Shown: positions 43,162 through 52,381, numbered from the stretch's first letter. The stretch is DNA of 64,000 bases from JAHDBG01 sp963922315 (GCA_963922315.1 CAWUID010000005.1:6751-70750); one strand, 5' to 3'. The notes: generated by a model from the sequence alone, not told the origin. Translations and numbers: made by a program.

Positions 43162-44033
43162 TTCAGGGCAGCATCGTGGCGTTAGTCACCCCAATGACCG
43201 AAGCCGGAGACATCGATTATCCCGCACTCGGCGACCTGATCGCGTGGCATATCGCATCCGGGACCCGGGCACTGGTCTCAGTCGGTACCACCGGAGAATC
43301 CGCGACCTTAGACACAACAGAACATTGTGCGGTGCTGGAATTTACCATACAGCAGGTTGCCGGGCGCATTCCGGTGATTGCCGGCACCGGTGCAAATTCA
43401 ACGCGGGAAGCAATACATTTGACGCAACATGCGTGTGAGCTGGGTGCAGATGCGTGCCTGCTGGTGACGCCTTACTACAACAAGCCAACTCAGGAAGGAC
43501 TGTATCAGCACTACAAAGCGATTGCCGATGCAGTAGCCATCCCACAGATTTTATACAACGTGCCGGGCCGTACCGCAGTTGACTTGCTGCCGGAAACGGT
43601 TGCGCGCCTGGCTGAATTGCCGAACATCGTCGGGGCGAAAGAAGCAAGCGGTGATGTGCCAAGGATCGTCAGCCTGCGTGAGCAGGTTGCGCGTGATTTT
43701 GCTATCTACAGTGGCGATGATGCGACCGCCTGCCAGGCGATACTGCAGGGCGCAGATGGTGATATCTCAGTGACGGCGAATGTGGCGCCAGCGCAGATGC
43801 AGGCGATGTGTGCAGCGGCGCTGGCTGGCGATGCTGAGCGGGCACAAGAGCTGGATGCCGCATTAGCCGGACTGCATCAGGCATTATTTGTTGAATCCAA
43901 CCCGATCCCAGTCAAATGGGCGCTGGCAGAAATGGGGCGCATAGCAGCCGGCATCCGGTTGCCGTTGACGCAGTTATCTGCAGAGGCACAGCCTGCGGTC
44001 ACGCAGGCATTGCGACAGGCCGGAGTCATGTAA
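43158..44033 (+). CDS. dapA: 4-hydroxy-tetrahydrodipicolinate synthase
   Basis: A 291-residue class I aldolase of lysine and diaminopimelate synthesis, joining pyruvate and aspartate semialdehyde. Visible are GSIVALVTPM, VGTTGESATL, LLVTPYYNKPTQEGLYQHY, the tyrosine of ILYNVPGRTAVDLL and the Schiff-base lysine in IVGAKEASGD. The ATG overlaps the PyrC' stop. The exoprotein gene follows after 16 bp. bamC, a common neighbour, is absent. Confidence 0.95.
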   Translation: MIQGSIVALVTPMTEAGDIDYPALGDLIAWHIASGTRALVSVGTTGESATLDTTEHCAVLEFTIQQVAGRIPVIAGTGANSTREAIHLTQHACELGADACLLVTPYYNKPTQEGLYQHYKAIADAVAIPQILYNVPGRTAVDLLPETVARLAELPNIVGAKEASGDVPRIVSLREQVARDFAIYSGDDATACQAILQGADGDISVTANVAPAQMQAMCAAALAGDAERAQELDAALAGLHQALFVESNPIPVKWALAEMGRIAAGIRLPLTQLSAEAQPAVTQALRQAGVM

Positions 44034-44049
44034 GCACGTAGATCGCAGC

Positions 44050-46782
44050 ATGCTAATAAAAACGATTATTCCGATACTAATCAGCGGCTTATTGCTGAGT
44101 TGTGCTTTGTCTGCTGCCCCGGGTGGTGGACTGCTCGCCGATCATACTGCGGGCACTACACTCAATTTACAAGACCAGACCATTGCGATCACCGGAGGCA
44201 CGGTTCGGGGCGGCAATCTGTTGCACAGCTTTCAGGAATTTAACGTCGAGACTGGTCAGGCGGCTGATTTTCAGGCAGCGCCCGATACACAACACATCAT
44301 CAGCCGGGTGACCGGCCCGAACGATAGCTGGATCGACGGCCAGATCAAAAGCACTACCAGCAGTGCTGACCTGTACCTGGTGAATCCGAACGGCATTGTG
44401 ATGGGTAAAAATGCCAGCCTGGACGTCAAGGGTGCGTTTCATGCGACCACTGCTGACTATGTCACATTGGCAGATGGACAGCAGGTGTATGCCGATCCGG
44501 ATCAGGGCATCATACTTACCGTTGCCGCACCTGACGCATTCGGCTTTCTGGATGCGGATGTCGGCCAGATTCAGATTGAAGGTAGTCAGCTACGTGTAGC
44601 GGATGGCAAAGACATCAGCCTGGTCGGGGGTACGCTCATGGTTGAATCAGGTGCTGAACTCCAGGCAGTCGGCGGAAATATCGACCTGATTGCGGTGGAT
44701 TCAGCCGGTGAATTGCAGTTGACTCAGGATCAGGTCCATAGCACTGCGGCACTGGCAGATATCACCTTCATAGATAGCCGGGTCAGCGTCAGTAACCAAG
44801 CCGACAGTACCACGCTTGGCAGAATACGAGGGCAGGGAGCCAGGATCAAGGCGTCTGGTAGCTTCCTTCTGGCAGATAATAACAGTCGCATTGACGCAAC
44901 AGACTACGACGGCGTGGCATTACAGGCTGAAACTATCGAATTTTCTGATTCATATATCACAACGGAGGTGAATAGCACTGGCCAAGGTGGTTCAGTTAGA
45001 TTGCATGCCATTAAGCAGGTGGAGCTGAACAAAGTTTACATTTCTATGGAAACTTACAGTGACGCCACGAATGCTGGCAAAAGTGGAGATCTGGAGATTG
45101 CGGCACCGACAATAATTCTAGCTGAGAGTATATTCTCTACTGCAACCTATGGCGGTGGTCAGACGGGTTCAGTCCGGTTGAAGGCCATCGAACAGGTGAT
45201 GATGCGCAACAGTAGCATTGAGATGGAAACAGGCGGCACCGGTACGAGCGGCAATCTGGAGATTACGGCACCAACGATTATTCTGTTGGAGGATACGGAG
45301 ATAAATGCTTACACTCTGGACAGCGGCCAGGGTGGCTCAGTCTGGCTGAAAGCCACTGAACAGGTGCTGATGTATAACAGCAGCGTTGACATGGGAACAA
45401 GCAGTGATGCTGCAGATGCTGGTGCGGGTGGTAATCTGGAGATTACTGCACCGACGATCATTCTGGCGGAGGGTGTGGAGATAGATGCTTCTACTTCGGG
45501 CAGAGGCTGGGGTGGTTTAGTTCGGCTGGAAGCTACTGAACGGATTTTCATAAACAATAGCTTCATTGATATAGAAACAAGCTATAGGAAAACGAATGCA
45601 GGTAGAGGTGGCGATCTGAGGGTTATGGCACCGATGATCACCCTAGCGGAGAATACACAGATCACGGCCGCAACTTTGGGTAGAGGAAACGGTGGTTCAG
45701 TTTTGATAACAGCTGATGATCTGATTCGGCTCAGCGGTCAGAGCACTCGGATCAGCAGTTCTTCACATAGTAAAGGCATAGCTGGCCCTGTGCTGATATG
45801 GGCGAATCACCTGACCTTAGTAGAAGGTTCCAGAATTGAATCAACCAGTGGGTTTGCGTACCCGGGAAAAGGGTCTCCCATTTTTCCTCGCCCCGAGTTT
45901 GCTGCTCAGACGATCAGGATTAATCTGAGAGGTGTACTGCGCATGAGTGGCGGTAGTCAGATCACGACATCGACTGCTGGTGTCGGTGATGCAGGCGATA
46001 TCCGGATCGGTGAACAGAACCGACCGACGGCGTTATATATGGCGGACGGTGCGCAGATTACCTCAGGCAGTGAGTCTGACGCAGAGGGTGCCGGAGCTGC
46101 AGGTCGTCTGGTGATTTTGACTGGGGAACAGATTCAGATGCAGGGCAGCAGTGCCCTGACAACTGAATCACAAAATGCCGGTGGTGGCGGTATCCGGGTT
46201 GAAACACCTGACCTATTGCACTTGCAGGACAGCCAGATCACTACCAGCGTACAAGGTGGCGATGGCCGGGGCGGAGATATTCAGATTGATCCGGTGTTTG
46301 TGATTCTGGAAAACAGCCAGATACAGGCAAATGCACATGGTGGTGCCGGTGGTAATATCACGCTGGTGGCCGATTATCTGTTGCGTTCCGGTGCGTCGGT
46401 GATTGAGGCCTCATCAACTTTATCCACCTCCGGCGAGATTGATGTGCAGGCGGTGGATGTGGATGCAGGCAGTTTGCAGGCCACCACGCAGATTGCGCCT
46501 CTGAATGTGGCGCAATGGCAACCAGTGCCATGCAGCCAGCGCCGTGGTAAAACCAGCCGTCTGGTGATGGCCGGTTATGATGCGCATCCAACAGCAATAG
46601 ACGATGTGTTGTCTGCACTACCGCTGTATACCGGATTGCAACTACAACAACCGGTACCTGACGATGCGACTGGCCCGGTGGTACCACAGGCCAGGTTTAT
46701 GTCACCCGCAAAGCCACTGACGATACAACACGGCTACCTGTTAGCTGCTGCTGGGACGGATATCGGTTGCTCTGTGTTATAG
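44050..46782 (+). CDS. Filamentous-haemagglutinin-type secreted exoprotein (TpsA-like), second copy
   Basis: A 910-residue paralogue of the exoprotein at 4771. Signal peptide MLIKTIIPILISGLLLSCALSA, TPS secretion domain (GGNLLHSFQEFNVETGQ, NPNGIVMGKNASLDVKGAF, DAFGFLD), then beta-helix repeats of the form GNLEITAPTIILxEDxEI alternating with GGSVRLKAIEQVMxxNSSI (about 290-560), and the shared C-terminal part ending RLVMAGYDAHPTAIDDVLSAL with one cysteine at PVPC. No TpsB partner is encoded here. A weak ribosome site precedes the ATG, 16 bp after dapA. Confidence 0.85.
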   Translation: MLIKTIIPILISGLLLSCALSAAPGGGLLADHTAGTTLNLQDQTIAITGGTVRGGNLLHSFQEFNVETGQAADFQAAPDTQHIISRVTGPNDSWIDGQIKSTTSSADLYLVNPNGIVMGKNASLDVKGAFHATTADYVTLADGQQVYADPDQGIILTVAAPDAFGFLDADVGQIQIEGSQLRVADGKDISLVGGTLMVESGAELQAVGGNIDLIAVDSAGELQLTQDQVHSTAALADITFIDSRVSVSNQADSTTLGRIRGQGARIKASGSFLLADNNSRIDATDYDGVALQAETIEFSDSYITTEVNSTGQGGSVRLHAIKQVELNKVYISMETYSDATNAGKSGDLEIAAPTIILAESIFSTATYGGGQTGSVRLKAIEQVMMRNSSIEMETGGTGTSGNLEITAPTIILLEDTEINAYTLDSGQGGSVWLKATEQVLMYNSSVDMGTSSDAADAGAGGNLEITAPTIILAEGVEIDASTSGRGWGGLVRLEATERIFINNSFIDIETSYRKTNAGRGGDLRVMAPMITLAENTQITAATLGRGNGGSVLITADDLIRLSGQSTRISSSSHSKGIAGPVLIWANHLTLVEGSRIESTSGFAYPGKGSPIFPRPEFAAQTIRINLRGVLRMSGGSQITTSTAGVGDAGDIRIGEQNRPTALYMADGAQITSGSESDAEGAGAAGRLVILTGEQIQMQGSSALTTESQNAGGGGIRVETPDLLHLQDSQITTSVQGGDGRGGDIQIDPVFVILENSQIQANAHGGAGGNITLVADYLLRSGASVIEASSTLSTSGEIDVQAVDVDAGSLQATTQIAPLNVAQWQPVPCSQRRGKTSRLVMAGYDAHPTAIDDVLSALPLYTGLQLQQPVPDDATGPVVPQARFMSPAKPLTIQHGYLLAAAGTDIGCSVL

Positions 46783-46802
46783 TTGTCTAATGAGGCAGAC
46801 TG

Positions 46803-47654
46803 ATGACATCACACGATCAGAACTTCAAAAATCTGTTCATTGATTATCTGTTACAGGCATTGCGCTTCTTTGCTCCGTCAGAAGCTCGGTATATTGACGC
46901 AACAGCTAAGATTACGCCGGTTCGTCAGGAACAACTGCAGGATAAGCTCGGCGAGCGGTATCATGAGCTGGACTGTCCGCTACTGGTTGACTGGCCGGAT
47001 CAGCGACGCGAAGCGCTGTTATTTGTGCTGGAAGAAGAAACTGAGCCAAAACACTTTTCGATCCATCGGTTAGCCCGTTATTGTCTGCATCTGGCTGAGA
47101 TGTTTGAGACTGACCGGGTAGTACCGGTGGTGGTCTTTCTGCGGCGTGGCCGTTATGCCACGGAACTGAAGCTGGGTAGTGAGCAGAAGACGTATCTTGA
47201 TTTCAAGACTGTTATCTGTGATATATCACGTCTGCCCTATCAAAATTATCTGCACGAAGATAACATTCCGGCTTGTGTCAATCTACCGAATATGGCAGAT
47301 GCAGAAGCGAATAAGCTCGCTGTGTATGCACATGCTACGCAACGTTTGCGTCAATTGGAGCCAGATCTGAGAAAATTGGCAAAATATCTCGACTTTATTG
47401 ATATCTACAGTGCGCTGACTGAACAGGAGCGCAACGAATATATCCGATGCTATCCGGAGGAGGCAAAATATATGAGCGCATTTGCTGAAAGGTTTCGTCA
47501 GGAGGGTCGTCAAGAGGGTCGCCAGGAAGGTCGCCAGGAAAGTTTATATCAGGTTGCCTCGAACCTGCTGAACAAAGGCTCCGATCTGAATTTTATTCAG
47601 GAGGTTACCGGGTTATCTGCATACGATATGCAACAATTGCGTAGCGGCCTGTAA
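46803..47654 (+). CDS. Rpn/YhgA-like PD-(D/E)XK nuclease family protein
   Basis: A 283-residue protein of the recombination-promoting nuclease or transposase-like family: DQNFKNLFIDYLLQALRFF at the start, LLVDWPDQRREALLFVLEEETE (probable nuclease core D and ExE), RLARYCLHLAEMF, and a C-terminal coiled region with four repeats of the RQEG type. Related proteins promote RecA-independent recombination or are found with transposons. RBS GAGG lies just ahead of the ATG, 20 bp after the exoprotein gene, so it may be transcribed with it. Confidence 0.8.
   Translation: MTSHDQNFKNLFIDYLLQALRFFAPSEARYIDATAKITPVRQEQLQDKLGERYHELDCPLLVDWPDQRREALLFVLEEETEPKHFSIHRLARYCLHLAEMFETDRVVPVVVFLRRGRYATELKLGSEQKTYLDFKTVICDISRLPYQNYLHEDNIPACVNLPNMADAEANKLAVYAHATQRLRQLEPDLRKLAKYLDFIDIYSALTEQERNEYIRCYPEEAKYMSAFAERFRQEGRQEGRQEGRQESLYQVASNLLNKGSDLNFIQEVTGLSAYDMQQLRSGL
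47496..47543 (+). repeat. 12-bp tandem repeat within the nuclease gene
   Basis: Four units of 12 bp of the form CGTCAGGAGGGT, each coding RQEG (the last one RQES). The repeat length is a multiple of three, so gain or loss of units would lengthen or shorten the coiled C-terminal linker without shifting frame. Confidence 0.85.
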
Positions 47655-47696
47655 TCCGGTATTCGCACCATTTAGCATTTGTTGAAGGGTATTCTG

Positions 47697-48284
47697 TTGT
47701 TTATCGTCTTTTTTCTGATGGTTGCGGCCTATCTGCTGGGTTCTGTGTCCAGTGCGATTCTGGTCTGTCGGTGTTTTCGTCTGCCGGATCCACGGACGCA
47801 GGGGTCACATAATCCGGGTGCTACGAATGTGTTGCGCATCGGTGGTAAATTGCCTGCAGCAGTTACTCTGGTCGGTGATATGGCAAAGGGCCTGATCCCG
47901 ATGCTTATCTGTCACCTGTTGGATGTGGCACCACTGGTATTTGCCTGTGTTGGGCTAGCAGCCTTTCTGGGCCATCTTTACCCGGTCTTTTTTAAGTTTC
48001 AGGGTGGTAAGGGTGTGGCAACGGCGATGGGGATGGATCTCGGGCTGCACTGGCTGATCGGGCTCAGTGTGATCGGTCTCTGGTTGCTGGTAGCGAAGGT
48101 GATGCGGGTGTCTTCACTGGCAGCGCTGATTTCTATGACGTTGGCGCCTCTGATCGTGGCCTGGGTCTGGCCTGCGCCTGAAATTATCGGATTACATCTG
48201 GTAGTGACGCTCTGGTTACTGGTGCGCCACCGTAGTAACATTCAGAAGTTAATACGTGGCGAGGAAGACAAGATTCGCCGTTAA
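47697..48284 (+). CDS. plsY: Glycerol-3-phosphate acyltransferase PlsY
   Basis: A 195-residue inner-membrane enzyme that acylates glycerol-3-phosphate using acyl-phosphate. Family motifs: AAYLLGSVSSAILVCR, DPRTQGSHNPGATNVLRIGGK, and FFKFQGGKGVATAMG. The N terminus is uncertain: there is no ATG at the expected place. TTG 47697, seven bases after AAGGG, is preferred; an upstream TTG at 47679 is in frame and an ATG at 47718 would shorten the first membrane segment. Confidence 0.88.
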   Translation: MFIVFFLMVAAYLLGSVSSAILVCRCFRLPDPRTQGSHNPGATNVLRIGGKLPAAVTLVGDMAKGLIPMLICHLLDVAPLVFACVGLAAFLGHLYPVFFKFQGGKGVATAMGMDLGLHWLIGLSVIGLWLLVAKVMRVSSLAALISMTLAPLIVAWVWPAPEIIGLHLVVTLWLLVRHRSNIQKLIRGEEDKIRR

Positions 48285-48325
48285 TCAGTTTTCAGATACC
48301 TTTACTTTAATAGCTGGAGTTTTTG

Positions 48326-48556
48326 ATGGCAGAGTTTGCACAGGAAGTTGATGCATCCGGGTTGAATTGTCCTCTCCCGATTTTGCGGGCTAAAAAGATG
48401 CTGAATAGTATGCAGAAAGGTGAAAAGTTGCGTGTTATTGCCACCGATAAAGGATCTGTTCGTGATTTTGATGCCTTCACGAAACAGACGGGCAACCCAC
48501 TGTTAGATTCCAGTGAAGAAGATGGCGTCTACACCTTTATCATAGAAAAAGGATAA
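48326..48556 (+). CDS. tusA: TusA-family sulfur carrier
   Basis: A 76-residue protein with the sulfur-carrying cysteine in ASGLNCPLPILRAKKML and the two-layer fold of TusA. These proteins pass persulfide sulfur in tRNA thiolation or, in sulfur oxidisers, to the Dsr or sHdr systems. GGAG lies upstream of the ATG. The DsrE2-type gene follows 5 bp later, a pairing typical of sulfur-oxidising bacteria, so a role in sulfur trafficking beyond tRNA modification is likely but inferred. Confidence 0.88.
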   Translation: MAEFAQEVDASGLNCPLPILRAKKMLNSMQKGEKLRVIATDKGSVRDFDAFTKQTGNPLLDSSEEDGVYTFIIEKG

Positions 48557-48561
48557 AGTTC

Positions 48562-49041
48562 GTGGCACAGAAAAAACTGGCGATTATCGCGGGAAAAGGC
48601 ACCCTCGACGGTGCTTATCCGCCTTTTATTCTGGCCTCGACCGCTGCCGCGCTGGATTATGAGGTGCAGGTCTTTTTTACTTTCTATGGTTTGCAGTTGT
48701 TACGTCGTGATCTGGACCTGAAGGTGACCCCGCTGGGTAATCCGGCGATGCCGATGCCGATGAAGATGGATAAATGGTTTCCGACCATGCTGACCGCCCT
48801 GCCAGGTATGGAAGCCATGATGACGACCATGATGCAGAAAAAGATTGCGGAAAAAGGTGTTGCCAGTATTCAGGAGTTGCGTGAGGTTTGTCAGGAAAGT
48901 GGTGTACGCTTAGTTGCCTGTCAGATGACGGTTGATCTGTTTGATATGAACCCGGATGAATTCATTGACGGCATTGATTATGCCGGTGCGGCTGATTTTT
49001 TTGCGTTTGCCGGAGAGTCGGATATCTGCCTGTACCTGTAA
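48562..49041 (+). CDS. DsrE/DsrF-like (DsrE2-type) protein
   Basis: A 159-residue protein starting with GTG. The fold of DsrE/F is seen in LAIIAGKGTLDGAYPPFILASTAAALDYEVQVFFTFYGLQLL, with a methionine-rich loop (GNPAMPMPMKMDKWFP) and a later conserved cysteine in LVACQMTVDLFDM. DsrE2 proteins transfer sulfane sulfur with TusA and often associate with the membrane. Placed directly after tusA. Confidence 0.85.
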   Translation: MAQKKLAIIAGKGTLDGAYPPFILASTAAALDYEVQVFFTFYGLQLLRRDLDLKVTPLGNPAMPMPMKMDKWFPTMLTALPGMEAMMTTMMQKKIAEKGVASIQELREVCQESGVRLVACQMTVDLFDMNPDEFIDGIDYAGAADFFAFAGESDICLYL

Positions 49042-49057
49042 CATCCATTATGACGAT

Positions 49058-49177
49058 GGGCACCTCTAAAAACGTTGCGAGCAAAGCAAAGACGAGGCGC
49101 AAAAGCGCAGTGTACAAGGCGTACATGAGCATTTTGCAACAAAGTCTTTGCAAGCATAGTAGTTTTTAGAGGTGCCC
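49058..49177. mobile_element. 120-bp MITE-like inverted-repeat element
   Basis: Perfect 16-bp terminal inverted repeats GGGCACCTCTAAAAAC (49058-49073) and its complement (49162-49177), with further pairing inside (AAAGACTTTG-type and GCGCAAAAGCGC segments). No coding capacity. It separates dsrE2 from the Nudix gene and ends two bases before that gene's start codon, so it may supply or disrupt the ribosome site. Confidence 0.72.
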
Positions 49178-49179
49178 TG

Positions 49180-50121
49180 ATGATGCGGATTGTATTGGGT
49201 GTAGTGCGCAATATTGCTGGTGAGGTACTGATCACCCGACGTGCAGCAACGGCACATCAGGGCCGCTTGTGGGAATTTCCGGGTGGGAAATGCGAGGCGG
49301 GCGAATCGGATGCTGATACGCTGTGCCGTGAATTACAGGAAGAAGTGGGCATTGTGGTTACTCAACAACGTCCACTGATTCGGATTTGGCATCATTATCC
49401 GGATAGACAATTGGTGTTACAGGTACAGCAGGTGATTGCCTGGGAAGGAGAGGCGGTCGGGCGCGAGAGCCAGCCTTTGCGTTGGGTGCAGCCGCAAGCT
49501 CTGCCGGACTATCCGATGCCAGAGGCGAACCGGGCAATTGTGCGGTCGGTACAATTGCCGGATACTTATGTCATTACACCCTCTGTCTGTGGAGATCATT
49601 CACACTGGTTGGCTAGTTTACGTCAGGTCTTGTTAGATGGTGTCAAGTTGATCCAGTTGCGGGTATCCGATCTGAGCCAGCCAGATTATGCTGTGTTGGT
49701 TCGCGCAGCAACTGATTTGTGCCAGACAGCAGGTGCGGTGCTGATGTTAAATGCTGGTATCAGTTCGGCTCAACAATTGGGTATTCAAGGCTTACACCTG
49801 AACAGCCAGCGGTTGTGGGACTGTCAGAAACGTCCCGCTGGATTGCGCTGGTTGGCAGCATCCTGCCATTCGCCGACTGATATACAGCAGGCGCAAGCGA
49901 TTGGGGCTGATTTTGTTGTACTCTCGCCGGTATCATCCACCCTGAGTCATCCGCAGGCAGATCCACTGGGCTGGCAGACATTTGCCGCTTGGGTCGCAGT
50001 GGCGCAAATCCCGGTATATGCGCTCGGCGGTATGACGTGGTCCGATCTGCCACAGGCCTGGCGGTCAGGTGCACAGGGTATTGCCGGTATTCGGGGGCTG
50101 TGGCCCGAAGACTTTTTGTGA
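49180..50121 (+). CDS. Nudix hydrolase fused to a thiamine-phosphate-synthase-like domain
   Basis: A 313-residue two-domain protein. Residues 1-125 are a MutT-type Nudix domain with an intact Nudix box at residues 36-58 (G36, E42, R50, E51, E54, E55, G57). Residues about 130-313 are a ThiE-like barrel (KLIQLRVSDLSQPDY, GLHLNSQRLW, AASCHSPTDIQQAQAIGADFVVLSPVSSTLSH, VYALGGM). This fusion is common in Gammaproteobacteria; the Nudix half sanitises 8-oxo-dGTP, and the ThiE half is of uncertain activity. Starts at ATG 49180 or 49183, right after a MITE and without a clear ribosome site. Confidence 0.9.
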   Translation: MMRIVLGVVRNIAGEVLITRRAATAHQGRLWEFPGGKCEAGESDADTLCRELQEEVGIVVTQQRPLIRIWHHYPDRQLVLQVQQVIAWEGEAVGRESQPLRWVQPQALPDYPMPEANRAIVRSVQLPDTYVITPSVCGDHSHWLASLRQVLLDGVKLIQLRVSDLSQPDYAVLVRAATDLCQTAGAVLMLNAGISSAQQLGIQGLHLNSQRLWDCQKRPAGLRWLAASCHSPTDIQQAQAIGADFVVLSPVSSTLSHPQADPLGWQTFAAWVAVAQIPVYALGGMTWSDLPQAWRSGAQGIAGIRGLWPEDFL

Positions 50122-50278
50122 TCCGACTGCCGAACTATCCTTCTGCATGATCACTTCTGTCTGATAGGAATACTTTGTCCCAAAGAGCACTTGTAGTTGG
50201 ATGGAAAGTGCCGGTATTTTGGTACTTGACCTGAGGTGGCAATGATTCTACCGGCTCTGTAACATTGGACTAAGTTGT

Positions 50279-52381
50279 ATGATTTTCCTGATCAAGCCAC
50301 CTGACCGCCGCCGTAACTCTGTTATTCTGCTGGTCAGCTTGGGCATTCTTATCAGCCTGCTGATCGCCTGTTCTCCACGTCAGATTATTCGCCCACCTCT
50401 CCCGTCCTCACCAGCTGCGGTTTCCCAACCCGCTGCGCCAGCTGATCCTGCCGACACCGCGCCGACCACTTCCCCATCTGTTCAGTCTGATTCTTCCCCT
50501 GGTTTTTATCGCCCCGGCTCTGATCAGTTGATCGCTAAGCCGCATGTCGCAGCGGAATCTGTACAACCTGAGGGTTCTATCACCCTGAATTTTCATAATG
50601 CCAGTCTGGCTGGTGTGGTGAAGATTGTGCTGGGTGATATGCTGAAGGCAAATTATGTGCTGGATCCGAGTGTACAGGGTTCGGTTTCTATGCAGACCAG
50701 CCAGCCACTGGCACGATCTGATCTGGTACCCACCCTGGAGTTGTTGTTGCGGATGCATCAGGCAGCTCTGGTGGTGCAGGATGGTTTGTATCAGGTTGTG
50801 CCACTGAATCAGGCGATCAGCGGGGTGCGTCAGCCGCAATTGGGTGATTCGCATCTGCCATTACCGTCCGGCTTCAGTGTGCGGGTGGTGCCATTACGCT
50901 TTGTCACAGCGGATGAGATGGCACAGATTCTGGAGCCGTTTGCCTTAGATGCGAATCAGTTGGTACGGGTGGATACTCAGCGCAATCTGCTGGTGCTGGC
51001 GGCCAGTAGTGCTGAGATGAGCCGGTTGCTGGAGATGATCCATCTGTTTGATGTGGATCGGATGCGTGGTATGTCAGTTGCCTTGTTTGTGCCCGATTTT
51101 GTCGATGCAAAGACGCTGGGTGATGAGCTGGAACGGCTGCTGAATGATAAAGAATCCGGCCTGATGAAAGGGCTGGTACGCTTAATGGTGATTGAGCGGC
51201 TGAATGGCCTGATGGTGGTGACGCCACGGGCCAGATATCTGGCACTGGTACAGGAATGGGTGCAGCGGCTGGATCAGGCACAAGGCCGGGTTGGACAGCA
51301 GTTATTTGTGTATCGGGTACAGCATGGCAAAGCGGCTGATCTGGCAGCGATGCTGAATCAGGTGTTTCAGCCGCAGCGTCAGGGAATGTCGAAAGTGACG
51401 CTGGCACCAGGTCTGCGACCAGTGCAGGTCGGGATGAAGAGCCCTGATGTAGTAGCATCTTCGGGAGACGGCACCGATGTGCGCATTATTGCCGATGAGC
51501 CTAATAATGCATTGTTGTTCCTGACCGATGGCGCAACTTATCAGCACATTCTGCGTGCGTTGAAGCAGTTGGATGTCAGTCCGATGCAGGTTCTGGTTGA
51601 GGTGACGATTGCCGAAGTGTCGCTGAATGACAAACTGCAATATGGGGTGGAGTGGTTTTTTTCGAATAAGGTGGATAGTGGTTACAGTGGCTTCGGTGCT
51701 CTGGATCTGGGCAACAGCGGTGTCAATCCGCTCGTGCCAGGTTTTGCGTATGCGTTCCGGGGTAGTGGCGATGTAGTGAAGGCGGTACTGAATGCACTGG
51801 CGACTGAAAGCCAGCTGAGCATTGTGGCTTCGCCGACGTTATTGGTGCTGAATAATCAGGAAGCATTGATTCAGGTGGGTGACGAGGTGCCGGTCTCGAC
51901 GCAGCAGCAGCAGGCCACGGCGACAGATGCAAATATCATCAATAGTATTGAATATCGTCAGACGGGTGTGATGCTGAAGGTAAAACCACGCATCAATGCG
52001 GGTGGCCTGGTGATTCTGCAGGTGGCACAGGAAGCCAGTCTGGTACCTGGTGCAAATAATGCTGACCCCCTGACGCCGCGTATTCAGACCCGCAAGATCA
52101 GCAGTACGATTGCGGTCAACAGTGGTGATACGATTATGTTGGGCGGTCTGATTGAAAATAATCAGGATCGGTCTGCTGCAGGTATTCCCGGTCTGCATCG
52201 TTTGCCACTGATCGGGCATTTATTTAGTACGACGGCAGATAATCAGGATCGAACCGAGCTGTTGATTCTGATCACGCCTCGTGCAATCAGTCAGCGCACG
52301 CATTTGCTGCAGGCGACTGAGTCCTTCCGGCGCCGTTTGCAGCATCTGATTCCGACTGCAGAGGAGTCTGAGCAACGCTGA
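50279..52381 (+). CDS. gspD: Type II secretion system secretin GspD
   Basis: A 700-residue outer-membrane secretin. The signal sequence ends LLIACS (lipobox), followed by a Pro/Ala/Ser linker (33-75), the N0 domain (about 95-170, ITLNFHNASLAGVVKIVLGD), two to three N/KH modules (180-440), and the C-terminal secretin core (ESQLSIVASPTLLVLNNQEALIQVGDEVPV; DRTELLILITPRAI). As a lipoprotein it might not need a pilotin. No other gsp gene is in the window; the upstream 157 bp shows no feature I can call. Confidence 0.92.
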   Translation: MIFLIKPPDRRRNSVILLVSLGILISLLIACSPRQIIRPPLPSSPAAVSQPAAPADPADTAPTTSPSVQSDSSPGFYRPGSDQLIAKPHVAAESVQPEGSITLNFHNASLAGVVKIVLGDMLKANYVLDPSVQGSVSMQTSQPLARSDLVPTLELLLRMHQAALVVQDGLYQVVPLNQAISGVRQPQLGDSHLPLPSGFSVRVVPLRFVTADEMAQILEPFALDANQLVRVDTQRNLLVLAASSAEMSRLLEMIHLFDVDRMRGMSVALFVPDFVDAKTLGDELERLLNDKESGLMKGLVRLMVIERLNGLMVVTPRARYLALVQEWVQRLDQAQGRVGQQLFVYRVQHGKAADLAAMLNQVFQPQRQGMSKVTLAPGLRPVQVGMKSPDVVASSGDGTDVRIIADEPNNALLFLTDGATYQHILRALKQLDVSPMQVLVEVTIAEVSLNDKLQYGVEWFFSNKVDSGYSGFGALDLGNSGVNPLVPGFAYAFRGSGDVVKAVLNALATESQLSIVASPTLLVLNNQEALIQVGDEVPVSTQQQQATATDANIINSIEYRQTGVMLKVKPRINAGGLVILQVAQEASLVPGANNADPLTPRIQTRKISSTIAVNSGDTIMLGGLIENNQDRSAAGIPGLHRLPLIGHLFSTTADNQDRTELLILITPRAISQRTHLLQATESFRRRLQHLIPTAEESEQR

